DNA of 64,000 nt, taken from UBA969 sp041694635 (GTDB lineage: Bacteria > Planctomycetota > Planctomycetia > Gemmatales > Gemmataceae). Both the position numbers and the translations under genes were made by a program. Below are positions 17,088 to 24,731 of the stretch, one piece after another. The stretch's first letter is position 1; the number at the start of each line of letters is the position of its first letter. Below the pieces are notes generated by a model. It was not told where the DNA came from. It saw nothing but the letters and a program-made list of their open reading frames with translations, and did not search any database. The stretch is from NCBI GenBank assembly GCA_041694635.1, contig JBDNHI010000014.1, forward strand, positions 1 to 64,000, read 5' to 3'.

Positions 17088-18722
17088 ATGCGTTCTATTA
17101 TTTTACTATATACTTTCTTATTGCTTACCTCCACTTCATTATTTGCACAATCAAGACCTGATATTGTTTTTATTCTTGCAGATGACCTGGGGTTTTCTGA
17201 TATCGGTTGCTATGGTGGTGAAATTCGTACCCCTGCACTTGATAATCTTGCTAATTCAGGCATTCGCTTTAGGCAGTTTTATAACGCTTCTCGATGCTGC
17301 CCAACTCGCGCTTCTCTTCTTACGGGCCAATATGCACACCGCGTTGGACTTAAAACTAATGGCAAAAGTTTAAGCAAATCAGGAGTTACCATTGCTGAAC
17401 TCCTTAAAGCTTCGGGGTATCAAACTTCGATGTCCGGGAAATGGCACCTTTCCTTCACGCCTCAGCTTCAAGATAAAAATCTACATCAACAATGGATTGA
17501 TCATAGGCACGGTAACGATTTACCTTTTGCTCCGCTTGATTCTTATCCGGTAAGAAGGGGGTTTGACAGGCACTTTGGCATCATCTGGGGTGTGATCAAT
17601 TATTTTGATCCCTTTTCCCTAGTAGATGGCACCACAACTGTAAAAAATGTTCCTGAAAACTTTTACATCACTGATGCGATTACAGATCACGCAGTTAATG
17701 CGGTGCAAGATTTCTCTAAAAACGAAAAACCTTTTTTCCTTTATGTTGCACATTGTGCGCCTCACTGGCCCTTGCACGCCCTGCCCGAAGATATTGCCCG
17801 TTATAAAAATGTTTATAAAGAAGGCTGGCACGCTTTACGCGAAAATCGTCATAAACAACTCAAGAAAATTGGGGCGATTGGCACCCAAGAAATTGTCAAG
17901 TTGCAAGGCATTGGTAATGATTGGGATTTACTTAACCCACAAGAAAAAGAAATAGCCCAGACCAAAATGGCTGTCCACGCTGCGATGGTTGATCGTATGG
18001 ATCAAGGGATTGGTAAAATTGTTGCTGCGCTAAAAAACGCAGGAAGATTTGATAATACCTTAATCATTTTTCTTTCAGATAATGGCGCTTCCCCTGAATC
18101 AGTTGGCCAACCCGGGTATGACCGGTCTTCTATGACTCGTGGTGGAAAGCTTATGCAATACAGCGGTTTTAAACCTGCGGATATTGGTGCTCAAACCACT
18201 TATTCTTCTATCGGTTCTTGGTGGGCTAATGCGGCAAACACCCCGTGGCGCTACTGGAAAAAGGAATCGTATGAAGGGGGAATTCATACGCCTATGATAG
18301 TTCACTGGCCAAAGGTTTTAAAATCTAATGGAGGAAGTTGGAACGATTATCCCGGCCATGTAATCGACTTACTCCCCACCTGCTTAGATGTTGCAGGGTT
18401 AAAATATCCCGCCAACTTTAATGGTAATCTTCTTGGAGATTTAGATGGGCAAAGCCTTATGCCAGCACTGTTAGGCAAAATAAAACAACGCCAAGCCCCT
18501 TTGTTCTTCGAACACGAAAGAGGTAGGGCGGTCCGTAAGGGAGATTGGAAATTGGTTGCTTCTTCTCTTCCTAATTCTAAGTGGGAACTTTTTAACCTTT
18601 CTAAAGATCCTTTTGAAAAATATGATCTCGCTGCTTCAGAAGTAACCATTAGAGATGAACTTATTACTTTATGGAATGAGTGGGCAAAAAAGATCGGTGC
18701 CCAAACAAAAATGTCTCCCTGA
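17088..18722 (+). CDS. Sulfatase (formylglycine type), secreted
   Basis: 544 residues from ATG 17088; an in-frame extension back to 16974 overlaps the previous gene and is not needed, because the signal peptide MRSIILLYTF to LFAQS begins exactly at this ATG. IVFILADDLGFSDIGCYGG is the metal-binding start, CCPTRASLLTG (Cys70) the formylglycine site, MSGKWHLS and FLSDNGASPES further conserved elements. The DNGASPES segment resembles arylsulfatase A-type enzymes of planctomycetes. The gene ends exactly where a 16-bp tandem array begins. Confidence 0.93.
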   Translation: MRSIILLYTFLLLTSTSLFAQSRPDIVFILADDLGFSDIGCYGGEIRTPALDNLANSGIRFRQFYNASRCCPTRASLLTGQYAHRVGLKTNGKSLSKSGVTIAELLKASGYQTSMSGKWHLSFTPQLQDKNLHQQWIDHRHGNDLPFAPLDSYPVRRGFDRHFGIIWGVINYFDPFSLVDGTTTVKNVPENFYITDAITDHAVNAVQDFSKNEKPFFLYVAHCAPHWPLHALPEDIARYKNVYKEGWHALRENRHKQLKKIGAIGTQEIVKLQGIGNDWDLLNPQEKEIAQTKMAVHAAMVDRMDQGIGKIVAALKNAGRFDNTLIIFLSDNGASPESVGQPGYDRSSMTRGGKLMQYSGFKPADIGAQTTYSSIGSWWANAANTPWRYWKKESYEGGIHTPMIVHWPKVLKSNGGSWNDYPGHVIDLLPTCLDVAGLKYPANFNGNLLGDLDGQSLMPALLGKIKQRQAPLFFEHERGRAVRKGDWKLVASSLPNSKWELFNLSKDPFEKYDLAASEVTIRDELITLWNEWAKKIGAQTKMSP

Positions 18723-18835
18723 TTTAGGAAGACATTTGTTTAGGAAGACATTTGTTTAGGAAGACATTTGTCTAGGAAGACATTTGTTTAGGAAGACATT
18801 TGTTTAGGAAGACATTTGTCTAGGAAGACATTTTT
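18703..18835. repeat. 16-bp tandem array (7 copies) at a convergent gene end
   Basis: Seven head-to-tail copies of TTAGGAAGACATTTGT start at 18724, two bases after the sulfatase stop. Copies 4 and 7 begin with C instead of T, and copy 7 degenerates into a T run. The order T-T-T-C-T-T-C suggests a 48-bp, three-copy block was itself duplicated. Each copy is roughly complementary to the last coding bases (18703-18720, AAACAAAAATGTCTCCCT), so copy 1 can fold with the gene end into a terminator-like stem. The array lies between two converging genes. Probably an expanded terminator. Confidence 0.8.
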
Positions 18836-18859
18836 TAAATTTATCAGACTAAACTTTCC

Positions 18860-20146
18860 TTAATATTTCACTTCAACACCAAAGGTCATACCTTGTGCCC
18901 AAATCCCAGATGGGGAATAATTCATCTCGGGGCGCGGGGTACCTACTAAAGGTTGCCCATTCCGTTGGCTCGTGTTGATTACCGAATCAACTGCTGCGCC
19001 TGGCCTTAAAACACTCGTCCAGTAAAAGTAATCGTAACCTGCATAAAGCTGAAGGTGCTTGGTGACATCATAGCCTAGCCTACATTGCAATTCGGGTATC
19101 GCAGAGAATGCAGAGTAGTTGAACATCGAACTGTTCGATGGCTGAGAATAGACAAAACCATTAGTCGGGTTTCCTACAGGCGAACCATTAATGGAAGTCG
19201 ACCGTGAGCCAGAGATTGCGATATTCTGCTGTGTTTGTCCGAGGGCAATTTTTCCAAGGGCACTGGCGTGAAAGCGCTTCCAATCGTAGCGAACGCCCCC
19301 GCCCACTTGAACCCCATAAAACCAATTACGGGTCAGGTATTGATCCACACCTTGAACCCCTGCGATGTTGTTACCGGAGGATCGTTGAGAATCAAAGGAG
19401 TAAACTAGATTTTCTTCCAGTTCGGTAAACTTTCCACCAAAGAGTAGTTCGGAAGAAAAGCCGTTCCCTACTTCTCCAAACCTAGCTTTGGCATTCGCTT
19501 CGCCACCGGAAAGTTTGCTGTAGGAATAGATGCCGATTTGGCTAGAGGGAAGATTATTAAGGTCGTTATGAACCGTAGCGAAGATGGAACTAGCGGTACC
19601 ATTGGTGTTAAAGAATGGAGCGGTAACAATGGGTTGTCCAGCACCAGTTGAGGCGCTGTAATTAAAAGAGCGTTGCTCCATAATAAAGGCGGAGCCTTCG
19701 AAGCTGAAGATTTTATCATCATCGAGGAAGAACCCAGCATTCATACGGATGCCCGAAAAAGGACCGTAATCCATACCGTTACTATTGTTGCCACCTAAAA
19801 GGATTTGAGTCCCAGGCTGGCCAAGCGCTCCGGGAACAGCATCGTTTGGTGAGCCTGCTGTGATCATGGTGGTGGGCAGGGGTCCATTTTTAATGCGCCA
19901 ATTCAAATAATCTACACCTACCCAGAAATGATCCATCTGATCAAGAAAATAACTCTTTGGTATAGGGTTGGTGATGGCATCAAGTGGTTCTGGAAGAGAA
20001 AAAACTTGTTTTGGTAAACTACCCGGTACTTGAACCGAATTGGTTTCTTCAGATTTGTTTTCTGGTTTTATTAGGGTTTCTTCTGCAAGTGCGAAACCTA
20101 CTATGCCTGCTGCAATGCCAAACCAAACTGGGAATCCTTTCCCCAT
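18860..20146 (-). CDS. BBP7 family outer membrane beta-barrel protein
   Basis: 428 residues from ATG 20146, preceded by GAGGAG at a good distance; an upstream in-frame start at 20212 would add 22 residues before the signal peptide. The signal peptide (GFPVWFGIAAGIVGFALA) is followed by a short linker and alternating amphipathic strands, FWVGVDYLNWRIKNGP being the typical first strand and a closing GVEVKY with terminal aromatic. FLQLYAGYDYFYWTSVLRPG-like text (core YAGYDYFYWTSV) is the family signature. BBP7 proteins are planctomycete surface barrels of unknown cargo. Confidence 0.82.
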   Translation of the reverse strand: MGKGFPVWFGIAAGIVGFALAEETLIKPENKSEETNSVQVPGSLPKQVFSLPEPLDAITNPIPKSYFLDQMDHFWVGVDYLNWRIKNGPLPTTMITAGSPNDAVPGALGQPGTQILLGGNNSNGMDYGPFSGIRMNAGFFLDDDKIFSFEGSAFIMEQRSFNYSASTGAGQPIVTAPFFNTNGTASSIFATVHNDLNNLPSSQIGIYSYSKLSGGEANAKARFGEVGNGFSSELLFGGKFTELEENLVYSFDSQRSSGNNIAGVQGVDQYLTRNWFYGVQVGGGVRYDWKRFHASALGKIALGQTQQNIAISGSRSTSINGSPVGNPTNGFVYSQPSNSSMFNYSAFSAIPELQCRLGYDVTKHLQLYAGYDYFYWTSVLRPGAAVDSVINTSQRNGQPLVGTPRPEMNYSPSGIWAQGMTFGVEVKY

Positions 20147-20329
20147 GTTTGACTCCTCTAAACGGTAAAAGTTCAAGGTGCCTATTAATTCTTGTAATTG
20201 TAGAATCGACATTTAAAGTGATTAAAAGATGGTAGAAGGCAAGTCGGTACTTGTTTTTGCCGTTGCTCTGAAGATGCAATGATTACAGCCATTATAATCG
20301 GAAGTTTATTGTGAAATATTTCCGTAATT

Positions 20330-20346
20330 TAGGAAGTTTGTTCCTA
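20330..20346. promoter_or_regulatory. Inverted repeat upstream of bioA
   Basis: TAGGAA (20330-20335) and TTCCTA (20341-20346) flank five bases, and the right arm runs into TATTATAAC, which could be a -10 region. It lies about 90 bases before the preferred bioA start, in the 288-base gap shared with the divergent BBP7 gene. It may be an operator, but it does not match the BirA operator as I know it. Confidence 0.25.
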
Positions 20347-20434
20347 TTATAACAAGAGCCTTTACTTTCCATAAAGTAGGTTTTCTTTGAATGACATTAT
20401 AAATTCTTTCGCTCTAGGTCCTGAAATTCCTTCT

Positions 20435-21820
20435 ATGAAACCTTCGATTGAGCAACTTGAAGTCTGGGATAAACTTTATAATTGGCACCCTTTTACGCCT
20501 ATGGCGGAGTACCTTGAAACTAAACCGATTATGATTACTCGGGCTTCTGGTTTTTTTTTGTTCGATCAGTTTGAAAAAAAATATATCGATGGCTTTTCTT
20601 CTCTTTGGTGTAACCTGCATGGCCATCAAGTGCCCGAGCTTGATGCTGCACTTTCTGAACAAATGGGTAAGGTTGCTCATAGTACTTTCCTTGGACTTTC
20701 TAATGAACCTGCTACCCTCCTTTCTAAAAAATTAATTGAGATTGCACCATCTGGATTGACTCGCGTTTTTTATTCTGACAGCGGGGCTACCGCGGTTGAA
20801 GTTGCTTTGAAAATGGCTTTCCAATTCTGCCACCAAACTCAACCACCTCTTCCAAATAAAAAGTTGTTCCTTTCTTTTGGCCTTGCCTATCACGGCGATA
20901 CGATGGGAAGTGTAAGCATAGGCGACCTTGGTCAATTTCACGATATGTTTAAGCCTTTGCTATTCCCTACTATTAAAGCACCTGCTCCTTTTTGCTATCG
21001 CTGCCCTTTAAAACTACAGCGCGATAGTTGTAATATGGCTTGTGCTTTAGAACTCGAAAAGCTTGTTGAAGAAAATGCGGATCAGCTTGTTGCGGTAATC
21101 ATAGAACCGTTGGTACAAGGAGCCGCTGGTATGGTTACAGCACCTGCGGGTTTTTTAAAAAGAGTTCGCGAAGTTACAAAAAAAAACAAGGTGTTATTAA
21201 TTGCAGATGAAGTTGCGGTTGGGTTTGGGAGAACAGGTACACTTTTTGCCTGTGAACAGGAAGAAGTCGTGCCTGATTTTCTCTGCTTAGCAAAGGGGAT
21301 AACCGGGGGCTATCTGCCTCTTGCTGCTACGCTTACCACCGAGTTAATATTCAATGCGTTTTTAAACCAACCGGGCCAGCCAGATAAAACTTTCCAGCAC
21401 GGCCATACCTTTACCGCAAATCCATTAGGTGCTGCGGTAGCGATTGCTAGCTTAAATCTTCTAACCAAAGAAAATGGAACTTTGGAAAAAGTGGCTGCAA
21501 AAGGCCACAGATTACAGCAACATCTTGACAGACTCAAACAATTCTCATTCGTAGGCGATATTCGTAGGGTCGGCTTGATGATTGGTATTGAAATCGTCCA
21601 AGATAAAGCTACCCGTTTGCCTTTTCATATTAAAATGAAGGCTGCTCATAGAATTTGTCTGCTTGCAATCGAGCAAGGTTTAATGATTCGGCCTTTAGGA
21701 GATGTAGTTGTGGTTATGCCACCTTTGGCAATACCTGAAGAAATGCTGGATGTAATCGGAGAAGTTCTTTACAATTGTTTTATGGAATTTTCACAACAAA
21801 TAGCCAGCCAAGAGGGCTAA
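20435..21820 (+). CDS. bioA: Adenosylmethionine-8-amino-7-oxononanoate aminotransferase
   Basis: Transfers an amino group from S-adenosylmethionine to KAPA, giving DAPA in biotin synthesis; PLP-dependent class III aminotransferase. 461 residues from ATG 20435. WHPFTPM, DGFSSLWCNLHGH, AYHGDTMGSVS, ADEVAVGFGRTG (PLP-binding Asp at about 258) and LAKGITGGYLPL (PLP lysine at about 287) are all present. A TTG start at 20387 would add 16 residues; I prefer the ATG because MKPSIEQLEVWDKLYNWHPF aligns with usual BioA starts, but neither has a strong ribosome site. bioD follows five bases after the stop. Confidence 0.92.
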   Translation: MKPSIEQLEVWDKLYNWHPFTPMAEYLETKPIMITRASGFFLFDQFEKKYIDGFSSLWCNLHGHQVPELDAALSEQMGKVAHSTFLGLSNEPATLLSKKLIEIAPSGLTRVFYSDSGATAVEVALKMAFQFCHQTQPPLPNKKLFLSFGLAYHGDTMGSVSIGDLGQFHDMFKPLLFPTIKAPAPFCYRCPLKLQRDSCNMACALELEKLVEENADQLVAVIIEPLVQGAAGMVTAPAGFLKRVREVTKKNKVLLIADEVAVGFGRTGTLFACEQEEVVPDFLCLAKGITGGYLPLAATLTTELIFNAFLNQPGQPDKTFQHGHTFTANPLGAAVAIASLNLLTKENGTLEKVAAKGHRLQQHLDRLKQFSFVGDIRRVGLMIGIEIVQDKATRLPFHIKMKAAHRICLLAIEQGLMIRPLGDVVVVMPPLAIPEEMLDVIGEVLYNCFMEFSQQIASQEG

Positions 21821-21825
21821 TTTTT

Positions 21826-22581
21826 ATGGCGGGCTTTTTTATCACTGGTACTGATACGGGCGTAGGCAAAACTTGTTTTGCTTCTCTTCTTGCTTATTGC
21901 CTTTTTCAAAAAGGGGTTAAGGTTAAGGTTTGTAAGCCCGTTGCAACTGGTGCTAATCTTCACCCCTGTGGAAATCTTATTGCGGATGACACCCTTGCTT
22001 TAAGCCAAGCTGTTTCAGATCCGGACTTTAAAGCTATTACGCCCTTTTGCTTTGAAACCCCTGCAAACCCAGCACTCGCTGCAAAACTAGCAGGAAAAAA
22101 ATTACTCTTTCAAGATTTGGTGAACGCTGTAAAAATACGAAGTACGGATAATGACTTTATGATTGTAGAAGGTGTGGGCGGGCTTCTTTGCCCCCTGACA
22201 GAAAACGAAACAATCGCAGATTTAGCTCGCGAGTTGAATTATCCGTTGTTGATAATCGCCCGTCGAAGCTTAGGGACATTAAATCATATTTTTCTGACCC
22301 TTGAAGTCGCGAAAAGTCGGGGGCTAAATATCGCAGGGGTTATTATGTCGGAAACTCAACCTTGCGATGACTTGGCTGCAAAGTTTAATCCAACTGAATT
22401 CACATCCCGTTCTGATGTGCCTTTACTTGCGGTACTGCCTTTTGAAGCAGATGCCAATAAGCTTAAGAGTCGTGAAATCGTTGCAGCAATAAATTGGCTC
22501 GAAATAGCAACAAAAATGAATTTAAATGTTTCCCATACACCAAATAAAAAGTGTTCTCAACCCTACGAAAAGGTAAGATAG
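21826..22581 (+). CDS. bioD: Dethiobiotin synthetase
   Basis: ATP-dependent ring closure of DAPA with CO2 to dethiobiotin. 251 residues. The P-loop TGTDTGVGKT is at residues 7-16, KPVATGAN supplies the substrate-binding lysine, and EGVGGLLCPL is the Mg/ATP-binding motif. ATG 21826 begins five bases after bioA, with AGAGGG in front. bioA and bioD are adjacent, but bioB, bioF and the pimelate genes are not in this window. Confidence 0.93.
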   Translation: MAGFFITGTDTGVGKTCFASLLAYCLFQKGVKVKVCKPVATGANLHPCGNLIADDTLALSQAVSDPDFKAITPFCFETPANPALAAKLAGKKLLFQDLVNAVKIRSTDNDFMIVEGVGGLLCPLTENETIADLARELNYPLLIIARRSLGTLNHIFLTLEVAKSRGLNIAGVIMSETQPCDDLAAKFNPTEFTSRSDVPLLAVLPFEADANKLKSREIVAAINWLEIATKMNLNVSHTPNKKCSQPYEKVR

Positions 22582-22586
22582 TTATT

Positions 22587-23882
22587 ATGGAAATATATCA
22601 TTTTAAATGTGTATCCTGTAGCAAACTAATGGGATTAACCAAAGAGTTTTTGGGAAAGCAAGTGCGCTGCCCACATTGCCAAACAATTCAAATTGCACCG
22701 TTTGTCGATCCCCCACCTTCTAATAATGAAGTTCCTCGCGAAGAATCCTTTGGTCAAAATAATCAAAGTTCAAATATTGAACCTGAAACATCGGAATTAC
22801 CTTTTACCCAAACTTCGGTAGAGTCGACTACGGTACCAAATGAAGATGCCGGAACTACGCAAGTTTTGCCCTTTCCTTCCAAGTCAGAATCTGCTCAACA
22901 AGTACCTCCATTTTTTGCAGCAGCAAATGAAGTAGCTACAGAAGCCAAAAGTGAAATAAGTTTTGAAAACAACGCTTTTGCTAATGCTTCTAATGCCCCT
23001 TTAGGCGCCCCTTGGGATAACGCCCCGTCGGTAACAGGCGAGGCTGCAAAGAAAAGAGCCCCCGTTTCTAAATCGATGGCAATGCCCATCATTTTCTTCT
23101 CGCTTCTTTCTTATAGCATGATGGCAACCGCAATTTTGGTTTTGGTGCTGTTTCGGGTTAATGCGACTCCGAAACATCCTCTTGAGTTTATTCCCGATGT
23201 TGATGGCGATAACCCTGGTGCTAAGCGCACAAAAATACGATTTAACAATGATAAAGAAAGAACCCTGGTGCCACTTCCTAGGCATTTAAAAACTAAAATG
23301 GGTCAAGTGATTCGAGTGGGAGAGTTAGAAGTTACTCCCTTGGCGTTAGAAAAAACCAAGGTAGGTGTTTTAGTCTCTGGGTTTTCAAAACCAGAACCTT
23401 GCAAAGATGATTCCCTTATCTTGAAATTAAAATTAAAAAATGTCTCAGCAGATCAAAGTTTTTCTCCCCTTGACTACTATTTCAATCGAAAATGGAAAGA
23501 GAAAACTAGAAATAATTATCCCCCCCCATTTACTATGGTGCAACTGGGTAGCGAAAATCCAGAAAAATCTTTTTTCGGCGGGCCTGCAAAATGGCTGCCT
23601 TTAGCCCTTTCGGGTGGCAAAAGCTCTCAATCCACTCGTGAAACCGTCGAAGGCGGAAATTTAAATAAATCTCTTGATCCGGGCGAAGATACCACCGCTT
23701 TTCTTTGTACCGATGGCGATGATGAAGCCACTCAATCTATCTTTAACTATAAAGGGCCTATTCTTTGGCGTATTCAAGTTCGACGAGGGCTTGTTGAGGT
23801 TGGCTCTAAGCAGATTCCGGCTAGTGCTGTTATAGGCGTTGAATTTAGTATTACAGATATTAAGCCTTTGGTAGAGGGCTGA
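22587..23882 (+). CDS. Zinc-ribbon membrane protein of unknown function
   Basis: 431 residues. An N-terminal zinc ribbon (CVSC at 8-11, CPHC at 28-31) is followed by about 120 residues rich in Ser, Glu, Asn and Pro, a single transmembrane helix around residues 170-195 (FFSLLSYSMMATAILVLVLF), then a C-terminal beta-rich domain, presumably outside the membrane, ending at residue 431. The order zinc ribbon, disordered linker, one helix, extracytoplasmic domain recurs in planctomycetes. It starts five bases after bioD, so it is in the bio transcript, though nothing links it to biotin. Confidence 0.7.
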   Translation: MEIYHFKCVSCSKLMGLTKEFLGKQVRCPHCQTIQIAPFVDPPPSNNEVPREESFGQNNQSSNIEPETSELPFTQTSVESTTVPNEDAGTTQVLPFPSKSESAQQVPPFFAAANEVATEAKSEISFENNAFANASNAPLGAPWDNAPSVTGEAAKKRAPVSKSMAMPIIFFSLLSYSMMATAILVLVLFRVNATPKHPLEFIPDVDGDNPGAKRTKIRFNNDKERTLVPLPRHLKTKMGQVIRVGELEVTPLALEKTKVGVLVSGFSKPEPCKDDSLILKLKLKNVSADQSFSPLDYYFNRKWKEKTRNNYPPPFTMVQLGSENPEKSFFGGPAKWLPLALSGGKSSQSTRETVEGGNLNKSLDPGEDTTAFLCTDGDDEATQSIFNYKGPILWRIQVRRGLVEVGSKQIPASAVIGVEFSITDIKPLVEG

Positions 23883-24167
23883 TTTATTATTTTACATATC
23901 TTAACCATCAAATTATTAAGATTATCTTAATGTTGGTCTTGTTTAGGTCTAATTATTTTCTGTTTTTTTATTTTTCCCTATTGTTGTTTTATTCTTAACT
24001 TGTAACTATTAATAGTAATAAGCTTGTTAATTCGCTCTCATAATTAGTTTTGGTTAAATTAGTTTTGGTTATCAAGTTGTTTCTTTGTCGCTGGTACGCC
24101 TAGTTCTAGCGAAACTGTTTGGTTTTTATGTTACAGCTCTGATTGTCAGACTGTAGATTTATTTTTT
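23883..24167. other. Intergenic, AT-rich
   Basis: Strongly AT-rich. It contains a short direct repeat (AATTAGTTTTGGTTA-like, twice near 24041-24068). I see no gene and no clear terminator for the bio operon. Confidence 0.4.
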
Positions 24168-24204
24168 AGGAGGAAGACTTTTAAAAGGTCTTTTTTATAC
24201 TATG
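24168..24204 (+). promoter_or_regulatory. Leader with AGGAGG, hairpin, then start codon
   Basis: A perfect AGGAGG (24168-24173) lies 28 bases before the ATG at 24202, much too far for normal initiation. Between them is an inverted repeat: AAGACTTT (24174-24181) pairs with AAGGTCTT (24185-24192), one wobble, loop of three. If it folds, AGGAGG is nine bases from the ATG along the strand. No in-frame ATG, GTG or TTG lies closer. The T run after the stem also makes it terminator-like. Confidence 0.45.
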
Positions 24205-24609
24205 AAGTTGACTCGTGCATCTAGTTACGCTCTCCACGCCCTTTCTTACATGGCTACCCAAAAATCGGATAAGCCTGTTGCTTCGCACCACATTGCACAA
24301 GATCGTGGCATCCCTGAACGATTTTTGCTCAAGGTTTTGAAGCCTCTTGTCTCTACCCGCGTTCTTATGTCTGTTAAAGGACCAAACGGCGGTTACAAAC
24401 TTACCAAAGATCCTTTCAAAGTTTCTTTGCTGCACATTGTTGAAGCGGTTGATGGCCCAATTCGTGGCATGGCTCCTTTTGCTGAAGATGTTGGTGGACC
24501 TCTTAACAATAAGCTAGAAAGCATCTGCAAAATTGCTGCTGAAACTCTTCGTAAAAGCTTAGAAAAGGTTTCTTTAGCGGAACTTGCTGGCGTTCGCAAA
24601 GGTAAGTAA
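24202..24609 (+). CDS. Rrf2 family transcriptional regulator
   Basis: 135 residues, typical Rrf2 length. The winged-helix domain is clear: MKLTRASSYALHALSYMA, ERFLLKVLKPLVSTRVLMSVKGPNGGYKL with the GPNGGYKL wing, then the dimer helix. Iron-sulfur members (IscR, NsrR) carry three cysteines around residues 90-110; here only one remains (ESICKIA), so a cluster of that type is unlikely. It is followed by a terminator at 24669 and then a flavoprotein gene. Its targets are not obvious. Confidence 0.9.
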   Translation: MKLTRASSYALHALSYMATQKSDKPVASHHIAQDRGIPERFLLKVLKPLVSTRVLMSVKGPNGGYKLTKDPFKVSLLHIVEAVDGPIRGMAPFAEDVGGPLNNKLESICKIAAETLRKSLEKVSLAELAGVRKGK

Positions 24610-24668
24610 AACTCGAGTAACTCGGCTTTTTTGCCGGTTCCTCAGATTTTATCTTGGTTTTTCTCTTT

Positions 24669-24704
24669 GGGGGGCACCTATCATTAGGCGCTCCCCTTTT
24701 CTTT
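24669..24704 (+). terminator. Rho-independent terminator after the Rrf2 gene
   Basis: GGGGGGCACCT pairs with AGGCGCTCCCC around an ATCATT loop with two mismatches, followed by TTTT and further T-rich sequence. It separates the regulator gene from the flavoprotein gene 28 bases downstream. Confidence 0.65.
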
Positions 24705-24731
24705 TTGCCTGTAATTTTGTAATTCATTATT

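Noticed and set aside
18724..18835. CRISPR array
   Set aside because: The copies are directly adjacent with no spacers, and the unit is only 16 bases. It is a tandem repeat.
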